This document shows, one piece after another, positions 52,601 through 60,831 of a stretch of 64,000 nucleotides of DNA. Within the stretch, counting starts at the first letter, position 1. Each line of letters begins with the position of its first letter. The DNA is from Bacteroidales bacterium (GTDB taxonomy: Bacteria; Bacteroidota; Bacteroidia; Bacteroidales; Paludibacteraceae). The position numbers and the translations under genes were made by a program. The notes under the pieces were generated by a model. That model ran no database searches and was not told where the DNA came from. It saw nothing but the letters and a program-made list of their open reading frames with translations. The stretch spans positions 1 to 64,000 of the forward strand of contig DUQG01000038.1 in assembly GCA_012837935.1 (NCBI GenBank), given 5' to 3'.

Positions 52601-53302
52601 TTATTTAAGAATGATTTTTTCTGCTGCTGTTTTACCATTTTTGTCTGTAAAAGACAAGATAGCTATTCCTTTGTAGTTGGTAATCGGCAAATCGAAACTG
52701 GTGTTGGATGCTGATAAAGTATAACTACCAAGAGTGTTTCCTGTAATTGAGTAAACTTTCATCTGTATATCGCTATTGTTAGAGTACACAATATGACAAG
52801 TACCTCCGACTTGTAAAACAGCAAATTGTGTAAATCCAAGATTTTTCACGCTGGACGGAGCATATTTGTAATGTACTTCAACAGTGGTACTTGTTCCTCC
52901 CAGATTATTTTCTTTTGCTGTGTATTTTAATATCTCTGTTGTAGCAGTATTAGGAAGAAACTCGGCGTAGAAATCTTTTGTTTCACTTTTTGCTTTAATG
53001 TCTTTTAGGGGCGTTTCGGCACCTGTAGAGCAAGCTTCAGCGAAGCACATAGATGAAACACCTGTTTCTAATTTTACCTTGTCTTTTACAACCTTTACCT
53101 GCATATTTCGGTCGCTGTTATTTTTTATAATAGGTGCAAATTTCAAAACAACCTCTCCAAATGGATTTTTTGTATAATCGGTAATAGTAACAACTTCATT
53201 GTCTGCTAATGCTTTTCCGTTATATACAAATTGTAGTTCTTGAGCTGACGCAAAGAGTGTAAATACGATAATTAATGAGAATGTAAGTAGTGTTTTTTTC
53301 AT
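52601..53302 (-). CDS. small secreted protein with T9SS sorting domain
   Basis: 233 residues. Signal peptide 1-20 (LLTFSLIIVFTLFASAQ). Residues 22-150 form a beta-rich domain with a cysteine pair (SMCFAEACST) outside any CxxC context, of no family I recognise. Residues 155-233 are a T9SS type A sorting domain (GGTCHIVYSN, MKVYSITGNTLGSY, GIAILSFTDKNGKTAAEKII). It lies between the Omp28 lipoprotein gene (26 nt) and paralogue 3 (42 nt), so it is co-transcribed and probably acts at the surface with them. Confidence 0.75.
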   Translation of the reverse strand: MKKTLLTFSLIIVFTLFASAQELQFVYNGKALADNEVVTITDYTKNPFGEVVLKFAPIIKNNSDRNMQVKVVKDKVKLETGVSSMCFAEACSTGAETPLKDIKAKSETKDFYAEFLPNTATTEILKYTAKENNLGGTSTTVEVHYKYAPSSVKNLGFTQFAVLQVGGTCHIVYSNNSDIQMKVYSITGNTLGSYTLSASNTSFDLPITNYKGIAILSFTDKNGKTAAEKIILK

Positions 53303-53328
53303 ATTTGTAAATTGTTTTTTGATTGTTA

Positions 53329-54120
53329 TTATTGATTTGTTAAGGGTATTTTGATGCTTTCTAGTACCTCTTTATTTTCTTCGTTATAGACAAATGCAAT
53401 GATATCACAATTTTTGAACTGCCAGTCTTTGTCTTTTAAAGAAAAGTCGGAAAGAGTAAATTCAGCTACATTATTCTTGAACAGCAAAGATGTTCCCCAT
53501 GTGCCGTTTGGTGCATCACGAAGCACGTGATTATGTACATAATTCATGTCGTATGTACCATCAGGCATGGCTTGTGGCTTTACCAACTTGTTTTCAGTAA
53601 TCCAAATTTGTAATGATAAATTTGTAATATCTAAATCGGGCTCTTTTTCTACTTGAACCGTTAAGTTTAGTAAGTTGCTAGAAGAGTTGTAGTTATTATC
53701 AATATTGATTGAAACACCTGATTTTTTCCATATTATATCTCTTATAGCTTGTCCCCAGATATTGTGTTCCAAGGTTTGTTCACTATTATATATTCGTCTG
53801 TTTACTAATCCTTTTGGATAGCTTATTATGTTAAAATAGTCGTTGTATGCATTTCCGGCATCAGTTTGCATGTTGGGAATCGAAAAAACTCCCGCATGTA
53901 TAGCTACTACAATCATATTTTTACCGAATATTTCCGAAAGCAAATCTATTTCAATAGCAGCGTTGGGACAGTTAACACATTTCTGTCCAGTATAATCTTC
54001 TAAAAGTACCACTCTTTCCATGGGTGGATTAGGTACTTCTTTCAGAAATTGGTCTTCCGGAATAATATCACAAGACGACATGATTAGAATTAATGCAAAT
54101 ATCCAATATGGTTTTTTCAT
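53329..54120 (-). CDS. Omp28-related lipoprotein
   Basis: 263 residues. Lipobox IMSSC (C17). Residues 35-260 are an Omp28-like domain: LLEDYTGQKCVNCPNAA with CVNC at 48-51, a likely cis-proline loop SYPKGLVNRR, and later YVHNHVLRDAPNGTWGT, which also occurs in the large paralogues as THNNLIRS. It lacks a T9SS domain and is anchored by lipid instead. Porphyromonas Omp28 is an outer-membrane surface protein. It is 18 nt after the barrel gene in the same operon. Confidence 0.83.
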   Translation of the reverse strand: MKKPYWIFALILIMSSCDIIPEDQFLKEVPNPPMERVVLLEDYTGQKCVNCPNAAIEIDLLSEIFGKNMIVVAIHAGVFSIPNMQTDAGNAYNDYFNIISYPKGLVNRRIYNSEQTLEHNIWGQAIRDIIWKKSGVSINIDNNYNSSSNLLNLTVQVEKEPDLDITNLSLQIWITENKLVKPQAMPDGTYDMNYVHNHVLRDAPNGTWGTSLLFKNNVAEFTLSDFSLKDKDWQFKNCDIIAFVYNEENKEVLESIKIPLTNQ

Positions 54121-54138
54121 CTTTGAGCGTTTTTTGGT

Positions 54139-55836
54139 CTAGAAGTTATAATTATATGCTATATTTAACCCTTTGCTTGCCGGAACCAGACGACAAACAC
54201 CGCCGGCACAGGTAATACCTTCGCGAGTGCGTCCGTATCCGAGTTGCAAACGATGTGATTTGTACGAGTAAGCCGCTGTTGCCATAGGATAGTGAATTTT
54301 GGTTGTTCCAGCATTGTAGGTGTTGGAAAAGCCTAACATTAGTCTGGAGAAAAGACTTAATTCTGCAGAAGCATAGAGCCAATCGCCTAAATCTTGTTTC
54401 GTAGTAAGATATTGCAATTCGGTACGAAGGTTTGTTTTTCGGTTGAAATTGAATTTAAACTCTCCGGCAAACACGTTACTTTTTACAATATCGCCATTTA
54501 CACCGTGTCCTTCAACAACTTTTTGGTTGTAAATTTGGTTCATGTAGAGTAGTGAGAAAGAGAAGAAATTGTTCACCTTTTTATTTAGGTCAATATTAAA
54601 ATCCTGATAATAGGTCTCTTTACTCATATCAAAAAAAGCAGGTTTGTATCCCATCGTTCCTCTCGCATTTTGATTTGCATAATCAGCCTCGTCAAACAAT
54701 CCTCGTATATGTGAGAAACTGGCTCTAATATCGGCACCGTATCTTCCACCCAAAGTTGTGCGACGCTTGATATTGTAACGCACTTCGCCTTGAAATGCCC
54801 ATTCGCCCATACGTTGAGTTGCATAGGGATAATGCGCCGCAAGTGTGTAACTGTGCTGCATACTGAATGGTGGCATATGATTGATAAATGAAGAAATACC
54901 GCTACGTGAACGAACGCTGCGATACGACATATTTTCGTTTCGTTTGGCTTGTAGCAAGAAACTCATGCCACGCTGTGAATAGGATGTAGAGACAAGAAGT
55001 GCACTTCCATCTTTATAAATATAGTTACTATCAAAGGATGGATCGTTCCATTTTTTTGCATATTCGGTAGAGAAAACAAATCCGCTTTTTTGAAGGTTAA
55101 TTCTTCCGCTAAATGCCGGAACGTATTTGGGTAAATTCAAAGCATGTGTGCCACTAACCATGATTATTTCGTCCGGTTCGATTTTGCTTACAAAAGAACT
55201 ACCGATGGATAGTTTCCAATCATTTTTATTTAATGCAGAAATCCATTCGTCTAAGTTCATTTCGAGATCAGAACCATAGACAGTATTGTTTCTATCTTTG
55301 AAATAATATCGTTGGCTGCCGCCTAATGCTTTCAAAGTCAATCCCTGTACAGGCTTTAAAATGATTCTACCACCGCGTAGCGAGTTATCAATTCCTAAAT
55401 TTCGCTCTTCGTAAGTTCTGAAAATTAGTCCATTGCCAAATTGCTCATAAAAATCTCCTACAGTTGCATCAAGAAACTTGTATCTACCACGTAGATATAC
55501 GTTTCCTATTCCTGCGCCTGCATAATTGGCTTCAAAACCGGGAAGCGGATTTTTCATATATTCGCCTCGTATTCCGGTTTCCAAATAGTCGTTTTTTACA
55601 GCAAGTCGTAGGTAGGAATTAGACTTGAATGGTTTGTCGCCTTTTACAGCACCAATTGCCGAGTCGTTTTCTGCAACGAGCATATTGGTCTGAATATCCC
55701 CCGACACGCTAAACGACTCAAAGAACCCCTTTTTTGGAATTGAATTATCAGCGGGGCTTTCATTTGTTTGAGCAAATAAAACACCCATTATACAACTTAC
55801 AAAAAGTGTTATAGTAAAAGTATAAAGTTTTCTCAT
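54139..55836 (-). CDS. outer-membrane barrel protein, DUF6029-like
   Basis: 565 residues with a signal peptide (ending LFAQ). The rest is a long series of amphipathic beta strands with aromatic girdles (YLRGRYKFLDATVGDFYEQF, SFLLQAKRNENMSYRSVRS, GRTREGITCAGGVCRLV) and a final aromatic strand GLNIAYNYNF, as in outer-membrane barrels. It resembles the Bacteroidota DUF6029 family, which is often found with TlpA and Omp28 genes; the family name is from memory. Its ATG overlaps the TlpA stop (ATGA), so the two are translationally coupled. Confidence 0.75.
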   Translation of the reverse strand: MRKLYTFTITLFVSCIMGVLFAQTNESPADNSIPKKGFFESFSVSGDIQTNMLVAENDSAIGAVKGDKPFKSNSYLRLAVKNDYLETGIRGEYMKNPLPGFEANYAGAGIGNVYLRGRYKFLDATVGDFYEQFGNGLIFRTYEERNLGIDNSLRGGRIILKPVQGLTLKALGGSQRYYFKDRNNTVYGSDLEMNLDEWISALNKNDWKLSIGSSFVSKIEPDEIIMVSGTHALNLPKYVPAFSGRINLQKSGFVFSTEYAKKWNDPSFDSNYIYKDGSALLVSTSYSQRGMSFLLQAKRNENMSYRSVRSRSGISSFINHMPPFSMQHSYTLAAHYPYATQRMGEWAFQGEVRYNIKRRTTLGGRYGADIRASFSHIRGLFDEADYANQNARGTMGYKPAFFDMSKETYYQDFNIDLNKKVNNFFSFSLLYMNQIYNQKVVEGHGVNGDIVKSNVFAGEFKFNFNRKTNLRTELQYLTTKQDLGDWLYASAELSLFSRLMLGFSNTYNAGTTKIHYPMATAAYSYKSHRLQLGYGRTREGITCAGGVCRLVPASKGLNIAYNYNF

Positions 55837-56396
55837 GCCGCCTTGTCTTCTTCTTTTTCTTCAGATTCTTCTGCTGCTTTTGTTTTTTCAGCGTCTTCTT
55901 TTTCTTCTTTGATTTTTTCCTCTATCTCTTTTACCTTGTCAATTAATTCTTGTTCGCTGCCATCGGTATAGCCGTTTTTTTGATAAGCTATTTTACCGTT
56001 GCTGTCAATAATGAATACGCAAGGAATTAAGTTTACACCCATAGCTGCTTTGAAATCGCCGTTTGGGTCGAGTAAAACTGTAAAATCCCATCCCAGTCCG
56101 TCAACCATGGTTTTCACTTTTGCACTGTTTTGTGCATCATCAATCGAAACAGCAATAACCTCTACCCCTGTTTCATCTTGCCAGTCGGGGTAAACTTCGT
56201 GAATAGCTTTCAGTTCTCTTAAACAGGGTTTACACCAAGTTGCAAAAAAGCTGATAATAACAGGTTTACCTGATTTTCCTATATCGGTAGTATTGATTTC
56301 TTTTCCGTCTATGGTTTTTAAATGCCTTTCGGGAAGTTGCGCAAATGTAGTGTTTAACAATGCAATAGCGATGAATAGCAATAATAATCGTTTCAT
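55833..56396 (-). CDS. TlpA-like periplasmic thioredoxin
   Basis: 187 residues. Signal peptide 1-19 (ends TTFA). TlpA/ResA-type fold: FFATWCKPCLRELKAI with C55 and C58, VEVIAVSIDDAQNS and the cis-proline in NLIPCVFIIDSNGKI. The last 45 residues are a charged Lys/Glu coiled tail (EIEEKIKEEKEDAEKTKAAE), which is unusual. It would reduce or move disulfides in the periplasm. First gene of the seven-gene operon; it starts behind the promoter at 56435-56464. Confidence 0.9.
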   Translation of the reverse strand: MKRLLLLFIAIALLNTTFAQLPERHLKTIDGKEINTTDIGKSGKPVIISFFATWCKPCLRELKAIHEVYPDWQDETGVEVIAVSIDDAQNSAKVKTMVDGLGWDFTVLLDPNGDFKAAMGVNLIPCVFIIDSNGKIAYQKNGYTDGSEQELIDKVKEIEEKIKEEKEDAEKTKAAEESEEKEEDKAA

Positions 56397-56434
56397 AATT
56401 TGGTAAGTATTTACGTACTAAAAATAAATTTCCA

Positions 56435-56464
56435 CAAAAGTACTACATATTTTAATTAAAACAA
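56435..56464 (-). promoter_or_regulatory. promoter of the TlpA/Omp28/T9SS operon
   Basis: Minus strand TTG (56464-56462), 19 nt, TACTTTTG (56442-56435), 38 nt before the tlpA-like ATG. Confidence 0.65.
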
Positions 56465-56601
56465 TTGGACTGATGGGAATTAACGCTTTTTTTATGAGAT
56501 AGATTGTAAAAAATCAATGTATCTGGCGTTGAAAACTTTGAAGTTTACAATGTAGCAGGTCAAAAAGTAAAAGTCCCCAATTTCGATGAAAGTTATGGGG
56601 T

Positions 56602-56645
56602 TGTTCGGCATCTATTGGCTAACGGACACAGTCCAGCCGAACATT
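56602..56645. repeat. hairpin repeat with GGCATC...TAACGGACA core
   Basis: TGTTCGGC (56602-56609) pairs with GCCGAACA (56636-56643). The interior ATCTATTGGCTAACGGACA resembles 60748-60785. Confidence 0.5.
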
Positions 56646-56653
56646 AAAAAACA

Positions 56654-57517
56654 TTACAGAGTTTCTCGCGATTTAGTGCGCAAAATCCACCAAATAATCA
56701 CACCTGAAACCACCGCACTTACAATTCCGTATCCCCACGTTTCGGCTTTTCCGATATTTTCAATAGCTTCCATAGTGGCACTCTCTTTCCCAAAATAGCT
56801 CGCTAATACTACCGTTGCATTGTTGACAAAATGGACAATAATCGGCAGCCACAAACTTCCCGACCAAACCAGTAAATAACCCAACAATGCACCCAATACC
56901 ATACGTGGCAAAAAACCATACATCTGCAAGTGGATTAAACTGAAAATTATCGCTACAATCCAAACGGCAATGTGTTTGTTGATTTTTTCTGCAAATATGT
57001 TTTGCAAAGCACCCCGACAGAACAACTCTTCACTCACTGCCGGCATTACAGCCATTACCAAAAGTGTAAAAATCAGTCCGCCAAAGGTGTTGACATCAAG
57101 CATTCGTTCGGTAAGTTCCAGAGCTTGCTTTTCCATAGCAATAAACTGCTCTTCCAAACTTGATAAAAAATCGGGAAGTACCATCTGTTCGTTGATATGT
57201 ACAAGCAGATTGATAAATGGTGAGATGCTGAAAATTAGCAAAATAGAAAGAAAAATCATCTTCCCGGAAGGGAATTTATGCAATGAATAGGCTTGCCAAG
57301 GGTTTTTATACCAAAAATAACCGCATACAATCGGCGGAAGCAGAAGTGTAAAAACGGAAAGTATCAGTTGATTGATTTTGAGAATTTGAATATCGTTTGT
57401 ATTACCAAAAGCAACTGTTATCACGCTTAGTCCGATAATTGAGAACAAAAAAAACACGAAAAACAGCATAAGCAGTTTTCCGAATATACCCAAATTTGCA
57501 AAAGTATTTTTTAGCAT
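56654..57517 (-). CDS. CPBP-family intramembrane glutamic protease
   Basis: 287 residues from the ATG at 57517; the longer frame from 57547 begins inside the terminator and promoter upstream. About eight transmembrane helices. Abi/CAAX motifs: SEELFCRGAL (EExxxR), then FSLIHLQMYGFLPR and IIVHFVNNA with the two conserved histidines. The family includes Rce1-like proteases and proteins tied to bacteriocin immunity. Monocistronic. The substrate cannot be inferred. Confidence 0.87.
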   Translation of the reverse strand: MLKNTFANLGIFGKLLMLFFVFFLFSIIGLSVITVAFGNTNDIQILKINQLILSVFTLLLPPIVCGYFWYKNPWQAYSLHKFPSGKMIFLSILLIFSISPFINLLVHINEQMVLPDFLSSLEEQFIAMEKQALELTERMLDVNTFGGLIFTLLVMAVMPAVSEELFCRGALQNIFAEKINKHIAVWIVAIIFSLIHLQMYGFLPRMVLGALLGYLLVWSGSLWLPIIVHFVNNATVVLASYFGKESATMEAIENIGKAETWGYGIVSAVVSGVIIWWILRTKSRETL

Positions 57518-57536
57518 AATGATTTCAATGTTTCCG

Positions 57537-57544
57537 CAAAAATA
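57537..57544 (-). promoter_or_regulatory. -7 box of CPBP gene
   Basis: Minus-strand TATTTTTG, 19 nt before the ATG at 57517; it abuts the terminator of the RRM gene. Confidence 0.5.
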
Positions 57545-57548
57545 CAAA

Positions 57549-57583
57549 AAACTTCCATCCCTTTATAAGAATGGAAGTTTTTT
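57549..57583 (-). terminator. terminator after RRM gene
   Basis: ACTTCCATCC (57552-57561) pairs with GAATGGAAGT (57570-57579); the minus strand continues with TTTTTTG. Confidence 0.75.
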
Positions 57584-57605
57584 AATACCTTATCTAAATA
57601 GAAGT

Positions 57606-57851
57606 TTAAGCACGCGGGTTAGCTTCTTTTACTACCATTGCGCGTCCGTCAAATTCAGCGCCGTTAAGCTCTTCAATAGCTTTTTTTGCAGCATCCTCAT
57701 CCGGCATTTCTACGAAACCAAATCCTTTTGATCTGCGTGTCTCACGATCTTTAATGATTTTACAAGATGTAACTTCTCCGTACTCTTCTACAACTGCTTG
57801 TAGGTCGTTTTCTCGAACTTTGTAGCTCAAGTTTCCAAAATAAATGTTCAT
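57606..57851 (-). CDS. RNA-binding protein, single RRM
   Basis: 81 residues from the ATG at 57851; the longer frame from 57932 adds a spurious hydrophobic lead. A lone RNA-recognition motif: RNP2 is NIYFGNLSY (residues 2-10) and RNP1 is KGFGFVEM, followed by a short tail ending ANPRA. Small RRM proteins in Bacteroidota and cyanobacteria bind RNA, often with cold or stress induction. The gene has a long AT-rich leader and a strong terminator. Targets are not known. Confidence 0.92.
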   Translation of the reverse strand: MNIYFGNLSYKVRENDLQAVVEEYGEVTSCKIIKDRETRRSKGFGFVEMPDEDAAKKAIEELNGAEFDGRAMVVKEANPRA

Positions 57852-58151
57852 AATAGAAATAAAAAATTGAATAAAAAATGTGATAATAGAAATAGTAAAA
57901 AACGAAAGGTCAAAAACACAATTTTCATTCAATTAAAGCTTGTAGAGAATTGTTTGGTTTCGAACCGAGCGAAAAATACGCTTTCTTTTCAACAACAAAG
58001 GAACGCATTTTTTTCCAATAAACAATCAAAATTAAATTTTATTTTTTTCTCAATCTCTTTTCAAACAAGTACAAATGCCTTGAAATGTTGATTGCTAAAC
58101 GGAATCCCGATAATGGTTATATAAAGTACCAATTCTAAAAAATTAATAAAC
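57852..58151 (-). promoter_or_regulatory. long leader/upstream region of RRM gene
   Basis: No gene. A weak promoter-like TTCCTTTG on the minus strand (about 57996-58003) would give a leader near 145 nt, AT-rich, possibly structured. The rest, up to the dprA stop, shows nothing clear. Confidence 0.3.
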
Positions 58152-59264
58152 CTACTTCACTATCCTGTACATTCCTCCCGGCAAACATCTTACCAAGCCT
58201 TTGAACTCCATAGCGAGAAGCTTTGAAGAAAGCTTGCTAAACGATACGCCAAGTATAATAGCAAGTTCATTAACATGAATGCCGTCTGTTTTTTGTCTAA
58301 GTATGGAAATGATTTTCATTTCATTTTCTGTCAAATCCTCAAACAGCAAAGTTTGGATATTTTCAGAAGTTTTTTCTACCACTTCCCAGTTCATAAATCG
58401 AATAATATCATCGGCAGACTCTACCAAAAAGGCTTTATGCTGCTTTATCAGTTTATTACATCCGCCGGACAACTCATCATTTATTCGTCCCGGAATGGCA
58501 AATACATCTCGATTATAGTCATTCGCCAGCTCAGCCGTAATAAGTGCACCGCCACGAACCGCTGACTCCACCACCAATAATGCATCACACATTCCGGCTA
58601 TAATTCTGTTTCGTTGTACAAAATTCGGCTTATCCGGTTTGGTACCACTCATAAACTCAGTAAGTAATCCGCCTTTTTCAAGCATTTTTACAGCCGTAGG
58701 TCGATGGATAGCCGGATAAATTCTATCTAAACCATGACCTAATACGGCAATAGTTGGTAAACCCGCATCCACACTGGCTTTATGAGCACAAATATCCACA
58801 CCATACGCCAAACCACTAACGATAACGGTATTCGGAATTTTAGCACTTAAATCCGTGATTATATTCTTACAAATTTCCTTACCCGAATCAGTCGCTTTTC
58901 GTGTTCCCACTACTGCAACAAACTTTCCTTCATTTAAATTAATATTTCCTTTGTAATAGAGAATAATAGGCGCATCGGGACATTCTTTTAGGCGATAAGG
59001 GTATAATTTGTCCGTATAAAATAACGTTTGTAGCTTATTCTTTTCTATAAATTCAATTTCTTCTTCCGCTCTGCGTAGTACATCTTGCGACACAATTTCA
59101 GAAGACAGAATATCTCCAATACCCGGAATTTTAGCCAGATTCTGTTTTTTCTCTTTAAATACTGCTTCAACTCCACCTAAGTAAGCTATCAGATTTTTAC
59201 CCAAATTAGGTCCGATACCTTTTATAAGCGTAATTCCAATTTGATATTTAAGAAGTTCACTCAT
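58152..59264 (-). CDS. dprA: DNA processing protein DprA
   Basis: 370 residues. An N-terminal SAM/HhH-like part (ITLIKGIGPNLGKNLIAYLG), the Rossmann-type DprA core (VAVVGTRKATDSGKEICKNI, IVSGLAYGVDICAHKAS, VLGHGLDRIYPAIH, NRIIAGMCDALLVVES, AIPGRINDELSGGCNKLI), and a C-terminal winged-helix domain (HVNELAIILGVSFSKLSSKL). DprA loads RecA on single-stranded DNA during natural transformation. It follows vanZ by 27 nt on the minus strand. No other competence gene is in the window. Confidence 0.95.
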   Translation of the reverse strand: MSELLKYQIGITLIKGIGPNLGKNLIAYLGGVEAVFKEKKQNLAKIPGIGDILSSEIVSQDVLRRAEEEIEFIEKNKLQTLFYTDKLYPYRLKECPDAPIILYYKGNINLNEGKFVAVVGTRKATDSGKEICKNIITDLSAKIPNTVIVSGLAYGVDICAHKASVDAGLPTIAVLGHGLDRIYPAIHRPTAVKMLEKGGLLTEFMSGTKPDKPNFVQRNRIIAGMCDALLVVESAVRGGALITAELANDYNRDVFAIPGRINDELSGGCNKLIKQHKAFLVESADDIIRFMNWEVVEKTSENIQTLLFEDLTENEMKIISILRQKTDGIHVNELAIILGVSFSKLSSKLLAMEFKGLVRCLPGGMYRIVK

Positions 59265-59291
59265 GGTTCTAATCCGGTAACTATCTCACAA

Positions 59292-59696
59292 CTATTTTAC
59301 AAAATATTTTCTCAACACTCGTCCTGCTCCCATTCCCAACGCTAAGCCGACAATATCAGCTATCCAATCGGCAAATTCACAAGTACGTGGTTTGAAAATA
59401 GTGCCTTGCAGAATCTCTATCATTCCCCCGAAAAAGACAAAAAATAGAAATAGCTTCAAAAGCCAGTTTCGATATTTGTTTTTGAAAAAATCATCTCGAA
59501 TATATTCGTAATACGCCACAAAACCCAAACCTATATACATTAAAACGTGCGTATATTTATCACTATTCTCAAACCGTGCTATGTCAGGAATTGATTTGAA
59601 AGTTATGGTTGAGAGGATAAATATAATAAGACACAAAAGAATTGTCTTCCAGTAAGTGCTAAAAAATAATTTCGGCATAAAAATTGTAAATTTCAA
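59292..59696 (-). CDS. VanZ-family membrane protein
   Basis: 134 residues with four predicted transmembrane helices and the VanZ-like pattern FENSDKYTHVLMYIGLGF and FFGGMIEILQGTIFKPRTCE, ADWIADIVGLALG (the DxxxN/D-type loop at the end). VanZ-like proteins are small membrane proteins of unclear general role; one confers teicoplanin resistance. A second ATG lies six codons in. It is divergent from the M48 gene, the two -7 boxes overlapping, and precedes dprA by 27 nt. Confidence 0.82.
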   Translation of the reverse strand: MKFTIFMPKLFFSTYWKTILLCLIIFILSTITFKSIPDIARFENSDKYTHVLMYIGLGFVAYYEYIRDDFFKNKYRNWLLKLFLFFVFFGGMIEILQGTIFKPRTCEFADWIADIVGLALGMGAGRVLRKYFVK

Positions 59697-59721
59697 AAAA
59701 TGATATATATCTTTGCAAAGA
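59684..59721. promoter_or_regulatory. overlapping divergent promoters (vanZ / M48)
   Basis: TATCTTTGCAAAGATA (59706-59721) is a perfect palindrome, giving a TAnnTTTG box on each strand: 59706-59713 on plus and 59721-59714 on minus. For plus, TTG at 59684-59686 with 19 nt spacing is a good -33. For minus, no clear -33 is seen. Confidence 0.55.
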
Positions 59722-59765
59722 TATACTATTTCAAACTATTAAATGAATTAAAAAAAGAAATAATT

Positions 59766-60563
59766 ATGAAAAAGCTAATTCCAATCTTGCTTGCTGCCAT
59801 CGTATTAGCTTCTTGCTCTTCCGTTATGTTGACAGGACGTAGACAACTCAACTTAGTATCTGACGCTGAACTTAATCAAATGAGTTTTACAGCATACAAA
59901 CAGTTGAAAGACTCCGTGCCTCTCTCTACGGACAAGACCAATTCTGCTATGGTAAAACGTGTAGGAACCAATATTGCGGCAGCGGTAGAAAAATATATGC
60001 GTGAAAACGGCATGGAAGATCAAATTAAAAATTTCCAATGGGAATATAACCTATTCAAAGTAAATCAGGTAAATGCTTTTGCTATGCCGGGCGGAAAAAT
60101 TGCTGTGTATGACGGTATTTTACCCAAGACAATGAACGAAACCGGAATGGCGGTAGTGGTTGGTCACGAAATAGCTCACGTAGTAGCTCGCCACAGTGCA
60201 GAACGATACAGCCAACAAGTGGCTGCTCAGTACGGTGGTGCTATTTTGGGTGCTGTTGTTGGCAATAGCTCTGCTGCTGTACAAAACGGTGTAGGACTAC
60301 TTTACGGTATCGGTGGGCAAATGATGTTGCTAAAATATTCTCATAACCAAGAATACGAAGCTGACGAACTTGGACTAATTTTTATGGCTATGGCAGGATA
60401 CAATCCAAATGAAGCAGTTACTTTTTGGGAAAGAATGACCGCCGACAATACCAAAGGTGTTTCTGATTTTATGAGCACTCACCCATCGGATGAAAAAAGA
60501 ATTGCACGTTTGAAACAAGTAGTTCCCAAAGCCATGCAATACTATAAACCAAAAGGAAAATAA
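59766..60563 (+). CDS. M48-family metalloprotease lipoprotein
   Basis: 265 residues from the ATG at 59766; the longer frame from 59700 starts upstream of the promoter. Lipobox VLASC (C16). The zinc motif is VGHEIAHVVARHS (HExxH) and the third ligand lies in QEYEADELGLIFMA. The TPR-free end STHPSDEKRIARLKQVV is typical of M48C (Oma1/YcaL-like) periplasmic proteases. It probably acts in outer-membrane or lipoprotein quality control. Monocistronic with a strong terminator. Confidence 0.92.
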   Translation: MKKLIPILLAAIVLASCSSVMLTGRRQLNLVSDAELNQMSFTAYKQLKDSVPLSTDKTNSAMVKRVGTNIAAAVEKYMRENGMEDQIKNFQWEYNLFKVNQVNAFAMPGGKIAVYDGILPKTMNETGMAVVVGHEIAHVVARHSAERYSQQVAAQYGGAILGAVVGNSSAAVQNGVGLLYGIGGQMMLLKYSHNQEYEADELGLIFMAMAGYNPNEAVTFWERMTADNTKGVSDFMSTHPSDEKRIARLKQVVPKAMQYYKPKGK

Positions 60564-60627
60564 CTTTGAGTTCCGAGCAATAAGACTGTGATATACTTAA
60601 CAATTGAACACAATTAAAACGATACAG

Positions 60628-60662
60628 AAAAATACCGAGGCTTTATGTCTCGGTATTTTTTA
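60628..60662 (+). terminator. terminator after M48 gene
   Basis: AATACCGAG/CTCGGTATT stem (60631-60639, 60649-60657) with a 9-nt loop, then TTT. Confidence 0.8.
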
Positions 60663-60693
60663 TGTCGCTGCATTTACCCAGCGAACAAATTTA

Positions 60694-60724
60694 TCCACCG
60701 ACTGGCTCAAAGCCAGTCGGTGGA
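60694..60724. repeat. GGCT-N3-AGCC hairpin
   Basis: Perfect 14-bp stem TCCACCGACTGGCT / AGCCAGTCGGTGGA with loop CAA. Its core matches 48691-48720 and 50655-50685; the outer base pairs differ but stay complementary. Confidence 0.75.
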
Positions 60725-60747
60725 TTTTTCAAAATAGCTCAATCGTT

Positions 60748-60785
60748 GGCATCCGTTGGTTAACGGACAAGGTCACCAATGCTCC
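60748..60785. repeat. GGCATC...TAACGGACA repeat, copy 2
   Basis: GGCATCCGTTGGTTAACGGA and the following ACAAGGTC resemble the interior of 56602-56645. It contains a short CCGTT/AACGG stem. Confidence 0.4.
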
Positions 60786-60831
60786 TAACCACTAACAAAC
60801 GCACGAACGTATAAATATCCAAACGAATAAA

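Noticed and set aside
56586-60795. Small proteins sharing a GIxWLTDxV segment (70 and 63 codons)
   Set aside because: The shared segment is the translated intergenic repeat of 56602-56645 and 60748-60785; no start or coding signal supports genes.
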